Source: Deltaproteobacteria bacterium
GTDB taxonomy: Bacteria; Desulfobacterota; DSM-4660; Desulfatiglandales; HGW-15
DNA: 6,568 nt
Direction: 5' to 3'
Assembly: GCA_020342025.1 (NCBI GenBank)
Contig: CP070840.1
Location: forward strand, 2,014,342 to 2,020,909
Shown here: in pieces, positions 1 to 5,547 of the stretch
How positions within the stretch are numbered: position 1 is the first letter of the stretch
Layout: the number at the start of each line of letters is the position of its first letter
The notes under the pieces: generated by a model
What the model saw: the letters and a program-made list of their open reading frames with translations, nothing else
What the model was told of the DNA's origin: nothing
Database searches by the model: none
Translations under genes and position numbers: made by a program

Positions 1-498
1 GACCACATCTTGGAGTTGTGTCGTAAAGGGGATTGGAACGCCGTCAAGGAACTGGTGGCCGGATCAAGAGACTACATCATACGGATTCTGGTGAACGGCA
101 TTGTCCACAAGGAGTTCTCCATGACCAAGGCCATGGAGACGGCGGCAGGTGATGAGATCAAAAGGATGCGGTGTCATCTCGGCGTCCTTGACACGATGAT
201 TACAGTGGCTCCACTCTTGGGCATTTTTGGAACGGTGCTCGGCATCATCACCTCCTTTGAAATCCTGGGGTCCACCGGCATCGAGCATCCTCAGGCCGTC
301 ACCGCGGGTATCGCCCAGGCCCTCATCACCACGGCCGCGGGGCTTGGTATTGCCATCCTATCCGTGTTCCCTTTCAACTATTTCAATTCCAGGGCGGAAA
401 GTGCTGCACTTGCCATAGAAAAGTATGCCACCAGCCTGGAGATCGTCTATGAAAAGCTTGTCCAGGTATCCGCTGAGGAAGGAGGGGAAGCAGGATGA
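1..498 (+). CDS. exbB: ExbB/TolQ/MotA-family proton channel protein (5' end missing)
   Basis: Inner-membrane proton-channel subunit of a TonB energising complex; with ExbD it converts proton motive force into work on TonB. The frame is open from base 1, so the gene is cut by the window edge and 165 C-terminal residues are visible. The TTG at 10 is only an internal leucine codon. Two membrane segments are seen, at about residues 61-86 (containing APLLGIFGTVLGI, the family's TM2 signature) and 100-123 (GIAQALITTAAGLGIAI, the TM3 signature with its conserved threonine/alanine face). TM1 and the N-terminus lie outside. The tail after TM3 is helical and charged, as usual for ExbB. Its stop overlaps the exbD start (ATGA), implying translational coupling. 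TolQ is the main alternative, but the tonB two genes downstream argues for ExbB. Confidence 0.93.
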   Translation, partial: DHILELCRKGDWNAVKELVAGSRDYIIRILVNGIVHKEFSMTKAMETAAGDEIKRMRCHLGVLDTMITVAPLLGIFGTVLGIITSFEILGSTGIEHPQAVTAGIAQALITTAAGLGIAILSVFPFNYFNSRAESAALAIEKYATSLEIVYEKLVQVSAEEGGEAG

Positions 499-899
499 AA
501 GTGGCTTTGCCAGAGCGAAGAAAGTCCCGCATCGAAATGCTCCCGCTCATTGATATCGTTTTTCTACTGCTCGTCTTCTTCATCTATGCCATGCTCTCCA
601 TGGCCGTTCATCGAGGATTGCCGGTGATGCTGCCCACCTCATCCACGGCCAAGATTGACAAGCAACTCATTCTTTCGGTAACAGTAAGGGCAGATGGAAG
701 TATCTTCCTGGATAAGGAATCCATATCCCTTAAAGATTTGAAGGAGGCTCTACGGCAAGCGGCCAGGAATAGCAAAGAAACGGGTGTATTGCTGTTTGCG
801 GATAAGGCCGTTCCTTACCAGGAGCTCTTTCGCGTTCTGGATCAGATCCGGTTGGCTGGGCTAAACCGAATTTCCCTTCAGGCAGAGCTGGAGAAGTAG
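495..899 (+). CDS. exbD: ExbD/TolR-family biopolymer transport protein
   Basis: Partner of ExbB in the TonB motor: a single-span inner-membrane protein with a periplasmic domain. The 134 residues match the usual ExbD length. A short basic cytoplasmic N-terminus (ERRKSRIEM) leads into the signature PLIDIVFLLLVFFIY at about residues 17-31. Asp20 occupies the place of the protonatable transmembrane aspartate essential in this family. The periplasmic part shows the typical pattern: a strand with 'VTVRADGSIFLDKESIS', a helix, 'GVLLFADKAVPYQELFRVLDQIRLAGLNRISL', and a short tail. The ATG overlaps the exbB stop by ATGA and is preceded by the purine-rich GGAGGGGAAG. TolR has the same fold, but the neighbouring TonB favours ExbD. 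Confidence 0.94.
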   Translation: MKVALPERRKSRIEMLPLIDIVFLLLVFFIYAMLSMAVHRGLPVMLPTSSTAKIDKQLILSVTVRADGSIFLDKESISLKDLKEALRQAARNSKETGVLLFADKAVPYQELFRVLDQIRLAGLNRISLQAELEK

Positions 900-901
900 G
901 G

Positions 902-1687
902 GTGAAACGTCTGCTATTAGCCGGAACCGTGGCCGTGGGTTTACACGGACTCCTTTTCAGTATGGAAGCGGAGTGGATGAAAAAAAGTATCTCCTACCCG
1001 TTGCCCACAGGCCCCATCGCCCTTGCACTCACTTACAGGCAACCCGAAAAGAGACTCACGTTGCCCAAGAAAAGCGCTGAAATTATCCAGAGAGCACAGG
1101 TCCCCAAGCAAAAAGAGGAGAAAAAGGAACAGGCCAAACCTGAACCCCCTAAAATAGTCAGAAAACCTAAGCAAATCCAGAAACCGAAACCACGGAAAAA
1201 GCCCACGTCCTTAGCCATCGCAAAGAAGCCTCAACCAGAGATGGAACCCGAGCAGGTATCTCAACCACTAAATGAACCCCTGGCTGATTACGAGGCCTTT
1301 GACATGGATCACACGGAGTCGGCCTTATCTCCAGAACGCGAAGAAGAGCCATTTCAGGTGGCGGCTTTACCCTCTGAGGCAGATATGACCCCGGAGCCGT
1401 CTCTTTCAGGCATAAGGGAGGCCATTCCCCTTTATCGAGAAAATCCACCCCCCAAGTATCCCAGAATCGCAAGACGAAAGGGCTATGAAGGTACGGTTGT
1501 CCTGGAGGTCCTTGTTAATCCAGAAGGCAAGGTGGCGAACTGCCGTTTGGTCCGGTCTTGCGGGCATTCTGTTCTCGACAAGGCGGCCATGAAGTCAATC
1601 AGGAATTGGTTATTTCAACCCGGGATGAGGGGGGACAAAAAGGTGCAGATGTGGGTCAAGGTCCCTATAAGATTTCAACTGAAGTAA
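902..1687 (+). CDS. tonB: TonB-family energy transducer
   Basis: Periplasm-spanning protein that carries energy from ExbB/ExbD to TonB-dependent outer-membrane receptors (iron-siderophore, B12 or similar uptake). It has 261 residues and a GTG start two bases after the exbD stop, with GGAG at 890-893 as a likely ribosome binding site inside the exbD end. Residues 1-20 form the N-terminal anchor, with His15 at the place of the essential transmembrane histidine; the usual serine four residues earlier is Ala11. Residues about 48-125 are a long Lys/Pro/Glu-rich spacer (KPEPPK, QKPKPRKKP), the hallmark of TonB. The C-terminal domain, about 177-261, shows NPPPKYPRIARRKGYEGTV, a 'VNPEGKV' turn, SCGHSVLDKAA and a W-x-F-x-P motif. 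Two cysteines (214, 220) sit close together there. The product class is clear; the receptor served is not visible. Confidence 0.93.
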   Translation: MKRLLLAGTVAVGLHGLLFSMEAEWMKKSISYPLPTGPIALALTYRQPEKRLTLPKKSAEIIQRAQVPKQKEEKKEQAKPEPPKIVRKPKQIQKPKPRKKPTSLAIAKKPQPEMEPEQVSQPLNEPLADYEAFDMDHTESALSPEREEEPFQVAALPSEADMTPEPSLSGIREAIPLYRENPPPKYPRIARRKGYEGTVVLEVLVNPEGKVANCRLVRSCGHSVLDKAAMKSIRNWLFQPGMRGDKKVQMWVKVPIRFQLK

Positions 1688-1728
1688 CCTGCCATCGTCA
1701 AGGAAAAGCCCTTAAAATTATGCCTTGT

Positions 1729-1756
1729 GATACCGGATACCGGTTTCCGGATACCG
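1729..1756 (-). repeat. Short 7-bp tandem repeat array (4 units), inverted relative to the next array
   Basis: Four head-to-tail heptamers: GATACCG, GATACCG, GTTTCCG, GATACCG. Read on the opposite strand the unit is GTATCCG, the same family as the larger array at 1784-1860, so the two blocks face each other. CGGATAC at 1734-1740 or 1748-1754 can pair perfectly with GTATCCG at 1791-1797, so the pair could form a hairpin in DNA or RNA. Directly visible; function unknown. Confidence 0.8.
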
Positions 1757-1783
1757 CGTGTACTGATTCTACAACAAATGTTA

Positions 1784-1860
1784 GGATCAAGTATCCGTTA
1801 TCCAGCATCTGGTATCTGGCATCAGGTATCGGGGATCAAGGATAGGGGATCCGGCATCCG
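1784..1860 (+). repeat. Degenerate 7-bp tandem repeat array, 11 units, consensus GNATCNG
   Basis: Exactly 77 bp divide into 11 gapless heptamers: GGATCAA, GTATCCG, TTATCCA, GCATCTG, GTATCTG, GCATCAG, GTATCGG, GGATCAA, GGATAGG, GGATCCG, GCATCCG. Positions 3 and 4 (A, T) are invariant. Positions 1 and 5 (G, C) hold in 10 of 11 units and position 7 is G in 8 or A in 3. Positions 2 and 6 vary freely. A possible decayed twelfth unit (TTAACGG) follows. The arrangement resembles the heptanucleotide short tandem repeats known from some bacterial genomes, notably cyanobacteria. No coding role is apparent. Confidence 0.85.
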
Positions 1861-1971
1861 TTAACGGCCCAATTTCCGCCAGTTATCATAGACCTTCGTG
1901 CCATATAGTAGACCCTAAATCCACCATCTAATCTAGGCATCGGGACTGAAATGGGCAGCTTATGAAGTATT

Positions 1972-2120
1972 CCTGATCACCAGCAAGTTATTAGATGCAA
2001 GGCGCCGAGGAGCGACGACTGAGGCGTATAGGCTAATACGCCGCAAGCCTGCCCCCGCGGAAGCGGGGGGAGGAGCAATCGAAAGCAACGCCGCAGATGA
2101 TGCTTTGATGGTGGATCAGG
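1972..2120. repeat. 149-bp imperfect palindromic element, possible MITE-like or dispersed intergenic repeat
   Basis: The ends are imperfect inverted repeats: the left end begins CCTGATCACCA and the complement of the right end begins CCTGATCCACCA. Over the first 25 or so bases they match at roughly 18 positions with one gap. Further inward, TGC-AA-GGCG (1996-2004) can pair with CGCC-G-CA (2089-2095). Two perfect local hairpins lie inside: GGCGTAT/ATACGCC (2023-2029 with 2036-2042, 6-nt loop) and CCCCCGC/GCGGGGG (2052-2058 with 2063-2069, GGAA loop). The whole can fold into one branched structure on either strand. It contains no ORF. From general familiarity it resembles dispersed non-coding repeats of Desulfobacterota intergenic regions, but I cannot confirm copy number. 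A structured RNA is the alternative. Confidence 0.5.
2052..2069. repeat. Perfect GC-rich hairpin with GGAA tetraloop
   Basis: CCCCCGC at 2052-2058 and GCGGGGG at 2063-2069 form a 7-bp all-GC stem closed by GGAA, a GNRA-type loop if transcribed. No T-run follows (GAGGAGCAAT), so it is a poor intrinsic terminator on the plus strand. It sits inside the 149-bp palindromic element and interrupts its otherwise simpler pairing, which suggests a separate inserted small hairpin repeat. Confidence 0.6.
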
Positions 2121-2444
2121 CTACCCCCTTTTACCTTGACACCCAAGATCGTTTCCCTCTACACTTCCGCCTATAAAATCCGAGTTCCTATCGCTTTTAG
2201 CACGATCTCTATTTGCTGGAAACCGTTGTGAATTTTGCCACTCCCATAATTGTCAAAAGGATAACTCCCTCAGAAATTAAATCCATAGAAAAGAATCCAA
2301 ATAAAGCGGAAGCCCACGCCAAAAGAAAGAATATTTATAATAATGTCAAATACGAGAGCGGATTTCAGAAGAATGGATAACAGGGGGCATAAAATAAAGG
2401 GGGTGATAGTCTTTTGTTTGAGCGGTGTATTTTTTTAGACGGTC

Positions 2445-2469
2445 TTTAATCTAAACCTTATCGATTAAA
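2445..2469. promoter_or_regulatory. Possible operator: 7-bp inverted repeat just upstream of dctP
   Basis: TTTAATC (2445-2451) and GATTAAA (2463-2469) are perfect inverted half-sites with an 11-nt spacer, about 18 bp centre to centre. They end immediately before the AAGGAGGGG ribosome binding site of dctP. A 9-nt palindrome AGACGGTCT (2437-2445) abuts the left half. The position would suit a repressor of the TRAP operon or a short RNA hairpin near the translation start. AT-rich inverted repeats of this size can arise by chance, and no regulator gene lies nearby. Confidence 0.3.
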
Positions 2470-2483
2470 CAAGGAGGGGAATT

Positions 2484-3503
2484 ATGAAAGGAAAAGGTTG
2501 GTTTTTGGTCACTTCTTTTCTTTTGGTCTTTGTGGCATCACCATTGCTCAGTTCTTATGCTGCAGAGATTCAACTCAACAGCGCAACTTTCTTCCCGCCT
2601 ACCCATGTTCATTCCAAATTGCTCGACGCGTGGGGAAAAGAGGTGGAAAAGCGCACGGGGGGCAAGGTTAAAATCACGTATTACCCCGGTGGAGCACTGC
2701 TCAAGGGGCCTCAAACTTATGATGGAATCGTAAAAGGTGTCGCCGATATAGGCATGTCTGTCTTCGCCTATACCCGGGGGGTCTTCCCTTCCATAGAGGC
2801 TGTTGAGAAGCCCTTGGGATATCCCACTGGATCGGTGGCTACCTATGTGATTAACGATTTTGTCAACGAATTCAAGCCCAAAGAGCTTGATAATGCGAAA
2901 GTCCTTTTTCTTCATGCCCACGGACCAGGACTGTTCCACAGCAAGAAACCTATTAACACGTTGGAAGACATGAAAGGGTTGAAGCTTCGAGTCGGAGGCA
3001 ATGTGGCCGACACGGCCAAGGCATTGGGCGCAGCACCCGTTGCCATGGGACAGGGTGGCACCTATGAAGCCCTGCAGAAAGGAGTCGTGGAGGCCACGAT
3101 GGCCCCCATGGAGGTCTTGCAGGGGTGGAAGCATGGGGAGGTGACCCAGTACACCACCTTAGCCTATAGCGTCGGCTACACCTCTGGATTCTACGTCATG
3201 ATGAACCTCAAGAAATGGAATTCCCTGCCCAAGGATGTGCAGAAGGTCATGGATGAGGTGAGTGCGAAGTATGTTCGCAAATATGCCGAGGCATGGGATG
3301 CCACTGACATTGAAGGGAAAGGATTCTCCCTGGGCTTGGGCCGCAAGCATATCTCCCTCTCCGAGGAGGAGAGCGCCCGCTGGGCCAAGGCCGTCGAGCC
3401 GGTGATTGAGGCCTATATAAAGGAGGCCGAAGGTAAAGGGTTGCCGGGCAAGGCGTATATGGATTTCCTAAAAGCACGTATTAAGTATTATGGTGAACAG
3501 TAA
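2484..3503 (+). CDS. dctP: TRAP transporter periplasmic solute-binding protein, DctP family
   Basis: Captures an organic acid in the periplasm and delivers it to the DctQ-DctM membrane pair. It has 339 residues, typical for the family. The start is fixed by AAGGAGGGG at 2471-2479 and a signal peptide: Lys-rich start, hydrophobic core about 6-22, likely cleavage after SSYA (about residue 26). The mature protein begins AEIQLNSATFFPPTHVHSK. Family marks include 'WGKEVEKRTGGKVKITYYPGG' (50-70), 'GIVKGVADIGMS' (81-92), LKGLKLRVGG with Arg169 at the place of the conserved carboxylate-binding arginine, and 'TYEALQKGVVEA' (193-204). In the segment 'APVAMGQGGTYEALQKGV' the usual Pro-x-Glu before Tyr is replaced by glycines. 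HAHGPGLFHSKKP (144-156) replaces the region that often holds a second arginine in sialic-acid or C4-dicarboxylate binders. Substrate is unknown; no catabolic gene is adjacent. Confidence 0.93.
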   Translation: MKGKGWFLVTSFLLVFVASPLLSSYAAEIQLNSATFFPPTHVHSKLLDAWGKEVEKRTGGKVKITYYPGGALLKGPQTYDGIVKGVADIGMSVFAYTRGVFPSIEAVEKPLGYPTGSVATYVINDFVNEFKPKELDNAKVLFLHAHGPGLFHSKKPINTLEDMKGLKLRVGGNVADTAKALGAAPVAMGQGGTYEALQKGVVEATMAPMEVLQGWKHGEVTQYTTLAYSVGYTSGFYVMMNLKKWNSLPKDVQKVMDEVSAKYVRKYAEAWDATDIEGKGFSLGLGRKHISLSEEESARWAKAVEPVIEAYIKEAEGKGLPGKAYMDFLKARIKYYGEQ

Positions 3504-3512
3504 CAGTCGAAC

Positions 3513-3570
3513 GGTGGGGTAGCCGAAACCCTGTTGAAATAACAGACGAGCGGCTACCCCACTATTTATT
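3513..3570 (+). terminator. Intercistronic hairpin between dctP and dctQ, terminator or attenuator/mRNA-stabiliser
   Basis: A perfect 12-bp stem, GTGGGGTAGCCG (3514-3525) with CGGCTACCCCAC (3551-3562), encloses a 25-nt loop that itself contains a 5-bp stem, CTGTT/AACAG (3531-3535 with 3541-3545). A T-rich run, TATTTATTTTAT, follows. It begins about 10 nt after the dctP stop and ends before the dctQ ribosome binding site. Such structures in transport operons let the binding protein be made in excess over the membrane subunits, by partial termination or by protecting the upstream mRNA from 3' decay. Which applies here cannot be read from the sequence. Confidence 0.8.
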
Positions 3571-3575
3571 TTATG

Positions 3576-3583
3576 AGGTGGAG
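3576..3583 (+). promoter_or_regulatory. Ribosome binding site AGGTGGAG deciding the dctQ start
   Basis: AGGTGGAG lies with GGAG 6 nt before the ATG at 3590. The alternative GTG at 3578 and TTG at 3584 fall inside or right after this motif and have no comparable site of their own, so ATG 3590 is preferred. Confidence 0.65.
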
Positions 3584-3589
3584 TTGAAG

Positions 3590-4093
3590 ATGAGAGGTCT
3601 TCCTGGGTTGACTCATGGGACATCTCGAATTCTCATGTGGGTGGCGGGGTGGAGCCTGGTGGGGATGATGGGTCTGACCTGTGCGGATATTGTCTTGCGG
3701 CTTTTCAGGCATCCCATCCTGGGAACCTACGAGATCGTGGGGTTTTTAGGGGCCATGGTTGCCGGCTTTGCCATGGCTCAGACCACCATTGAGCGAGGTC
3801 ACGTGGCCGTGCAGATCGTGATTATGAGGTTTTCCCCGCGGTTACAGAGGACCGTCTATCTGATCACCCATCTTCTGAGCCTCTTGCTGTTCGGCGTTCT
3901 TGCCTGGGAGTCTGTGAGATACGGCAATGACTTTCGGGCCTCAGGGGAGGTTTCAATGGTCCTGGGGCTGCCCTTTTACTATGTCGTCTATGGGATTGCC
4001 TTCTCTGCGGCCATTGTCTGTCTTGTCCTCATTGTCGACATCTTTATGGTAGGGACCAAGCGCGTAGAAGCATGGTACAGCTGGGAACAATAG
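3590..4093 (+). CDS. dctQ: TRAP transporter small permease subunit, DctQ family
   Basis: Small inner-membrane subunit that pairs with DctM in an ion-driven TRAP importer. From ATG 3590 it has 167 residues; an upstream in-frame GTG at 3578 would add four (MELK). Four hydrophobic segments are seen, as expected: about 11-36, 45-62, 83-101 and 120-147. The motif PILGTYEIVGFLGAMVAGFAMAQ around the second segment is the DctQ signature (G-T/S-Y-E), followed by 'ERGHVAVQIV', the usual charged loop. 'ASGEVSMVLGLPFYYVVYGIAFSA' is the characteristic entry to the last segment. It lies 86 bp after dctP beyond a strong hairpin and is followed by an unusually long 89-bp gap before dctM. The family call is firm; the substrate is set by the binding protein. 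Confidence 0.92.
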   Translation: MRGLPGLTHGTSRILMWVAGWSLVGMMGLTCADIVLRLFRHPILGTYEIVGFLGAMVAGFAMAQTTIERGHVAVQIVIMRFSPRLQRTVYLITHLLSLLLFGVLAWESVRYGNDFRASGEVSMVLGLPFYYVVYGIAFSAAIVCLVLIVDIFMVGTKRVEAWYSWEQ

Positions 4094-4182
4094 GTCCTCT
4101 TTTATCTCGTTAAAGCTTATCGTATGGTTTTATCTTCTTTGCAGGACAGCGTTTTCCTCCCGCTTCAAAAAGGAGAGACCGA

Positions 4183-5484
4183 ATGGACCCCTTGACGACA
4201 GGTTTGATCGGCCTGGCTATTCTTGTCATTCTCCTCTTTTCCCGTATGCCGGTCGGATTTGTCATGGCCCTGGTGGGATTCGTGGGCTTTAGCTATCTGG
4301 TCTCCCTGGAGGGGGGATTGCGGATTTTTGCCAAAGATGTGTTCGACATATTTGGCTCGTATAGTTTGACCGTGGTCCCCCTCTTTATCTTCATGGGGCA
4401 GATCGCCTTCTATGCCGGCATAAGTCGCAGGCTCTATGATTCTGCCTACACTTTTTTGGGACATTATCCGGGCGGCCTGGCCATGGCGACTATCGGGGCA
4501 TGTGCTGGTTTTGCCGCCATCTGTGGCTCCACCAATGCTGCGGCCGCCACCATGGCCTCAGTGGCTCTGCCAGAGATGAGAAGTTACAAGTATAGCCCTG
4601 AGCTAGCCACGGGTACGGTTGCTGCGGGTGGGAGCCTGGGGATCCTCATACCCCCAAGTGTGATCTTCATCGTCTACGGTATTATGACCGAACAGTCCAT
4701 AGGGAAACTTTTTCTCGCTGGTATCCTCCCGGGTATCCTGCTCTCCACCCTCTTCATCTTAACCATCTATATCCGCGTCCGCCTCAACCCCGAAATGGGG
4801 CCTCCAGGCCCTAAAGCGAGCGTGAGGGAGAGGGTGAGATCCCTTGCTGGGGTCATGGAGATGTTGCTCATCTTCGCACTGGTCATGGGGGGATTGTTTT
4901 TCGGCTTCTTCACCCCTACCGAGGCCGGAGCCGCCGGCGCCTTTATTACCCTCTTGCTCGCCCTGGCGAGGAGACAGCTAAGCTGGGGGGGGTTTTTGAC
5001 GGCCCTTTGGGAGAGTGTGCGTATCTCTTGTATGGTCCTGGTCATTGTAGCGGGAGCGACCGTCTTCGGGCACTTTCTGGCCGTCACCAGGATTCCCTAT
5101 AACCTGGCGACGTGGGTGTCAGGGCTTCCATTGCCTGCATGGGCCATCATGGGGGTGATCGTTTTTATCTATCTCATAGGCGGGTGCTTTATGGATGCCC
5201 TGGGAATGATCATGCTCACCATCCCCATCTTCTATCCCGTTGCGCTCACCCTCGGTTATGATCCCATCTGGTTTGGGGTGATTATCGTGCTCATAACAGA
5301 GATGGGTGTCATCACGCCACCGGTCGGGGTCAATGTCTATGTGGTCAGTGGTGTGGCCAAAGATATCCCCCTCGAGGTCATCTTCAGGGGGATACTCCCC
5401 TTACTCGGGGCCTTGATCCTATGCAACATCATCTTGATCATTTTCCCTCAGATCGCCCTCTTCTTGCCCTCCTTCATGCGATGA
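4183..5484 (+). CDS. dctM: TRAP transporter large permease subunit, DctM family
   Basis: Main transport subunit of the TRAP system, moving substrate across the inner membrane with a cation gradient (Na+ in characterised members). It has 433 residues, normal for DctM, and is hydrophobic throughout with roughly a dozen membrane segments. Recognisable family blocks: 'RMPVGFVMALVGFVGF' near the N-terminus, GSTNAAAATMASVALPEM followed by YSPELATGTVAAGGSLGILIPPSV about residues 110-165, 'TEQSIGKLFLAGILPGILL', FFTPTEAGAAGAF near 245, and the C-terminal EMGVITPPVGVNVYVV. The repeated 'G-x-L-IPPS' and 'ITPPVG' motifs belong to the substrate and ion sites of this superfamily. The start has AGGAGAG at 4171-4177, six bases from the ATG. 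The gene is intact and ends 66 bp before the convergent acyltransferase. Confidence 0.95.
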   Translation: MDPLTTGLIGLAILVILLFSRMPVGFVMALVGFVGFSYLVSLEGGLRIFAKDVFDIFGSYSLTVVPLFIFMGQIAFYAGISRRLYDSAYTFLGHYPGGLAMATIGACAGFAAICGSTNAAAATMASVALPEMRSYKYSPELATGTVAAGGSLGILIPPSVIFIVYGIMTEQSIGKLFLAGILPGILLSTLFILTIYIRVRLNPEMGPPGPKASVRERVRSLAGVMEMLLIFALVMGGLFFGFFTPTEAGAAGAFITLLLALARRQLSWGGFLTALWESVRISCMVLVIVAGATVFGHFLAVTRIPYNLATWVSGLPLPAWAIMGVIVFIYLIGGCFMDALGMIMLTIPIFYPVALTLGYDPIWFGVIIVLITEMGVITPPVGVNVYVVSGVAKDIPLEVIFRGILPLLGALILCNIILIIFPQIALFLPSFMR

Positions 5485-5547
5485 AAAGGCAAGACGGACC
5501 TGGAGTCACAAATAGAACAGGCAAGGAATCGGTGGAGACTGCCTTCG

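Larger units (their letters stand above)
1688..2483. other. Intergenic region between the tonB and TRAP operons, no convincing gene
   Basis: About 800 bp without a supported gene. From left to right it holds an opposed pair of 7-bp repeat arrays (1729-1756 and 1784-1860), a non-repetitive stretch to about 1971, a 149-bp imperfect palindrome (1972-2120), and a more AT-rich stretch up to the dctP ribosome binding site. No strong terminator follows tonB: only a 4-bp AAGG/CCTT pairing near 1700-1712 is seen. A 50-codon open frame from a GTG at 2228 to a TAA at 2380 lacks a ribosome binding site and a recognisable product, so it is not called. I could not identify a convincing sigma-70 or sigma-54 promoter, although the dctP promoter should lie in the right-hand part. 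Confidence 0.7.

Noticed and set aside
1558..1845. 95-codon plus-strand frame overlapping the end of tonB
   Set aside because: It is a shadow frame of tonB running into the heptad repeats, with no ribosome binding site and no family resemblance.
1784..1860. CRISPR array
   Set aside because: Units are 7 bp with no spacers and no cas genes nearby; this is a simple tandem repeat.
1919..2116. Ten-base inverted match ATCCACCATC (1919-1928) with GATGGTGGAT (2107-2116), suggesting a longer element
   Set aside because: It is isolated, and the better alignment of the right end is with 1972-1996. Probably chance or a decayed fragment.
2136..2163. Perfect TTGACA at 2136-2141 with TCTACA 16 bp downstream as a promoter for the TRAP operon
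   Set aside because: The -10 matches only 3 of 6 bases, and the start would leave a leader of over 300 nt. A TATAAA at 2172 is 30 bp from the -35, too far. Not strong enough to list.
2336..2341. Perfect TATAAT as a -10 box
   Set aside because: No acceptable -35 at 15-19 bp upstream, and the surroundings are AT-rich, so a chance match is likely.
2228..2380. 50-codon open frame on the plus strand (GTG to TAA) in the intergenic region, Lys/Asn-rich product
   Set aside because: No ribosome binding site, non-ATG start, composition expected from AT-rich DNA, and no recognisable family. Ribosome profiling or conservation would be needed to revive it.
2538..3134. 198-codon minus-strand frame opposite dctP
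   Set aside because: It lies wholly antisense to a well-supported dctP and encodes a low-complexity His/Gly/Arg-rich sequence typical of an antisense shadow.
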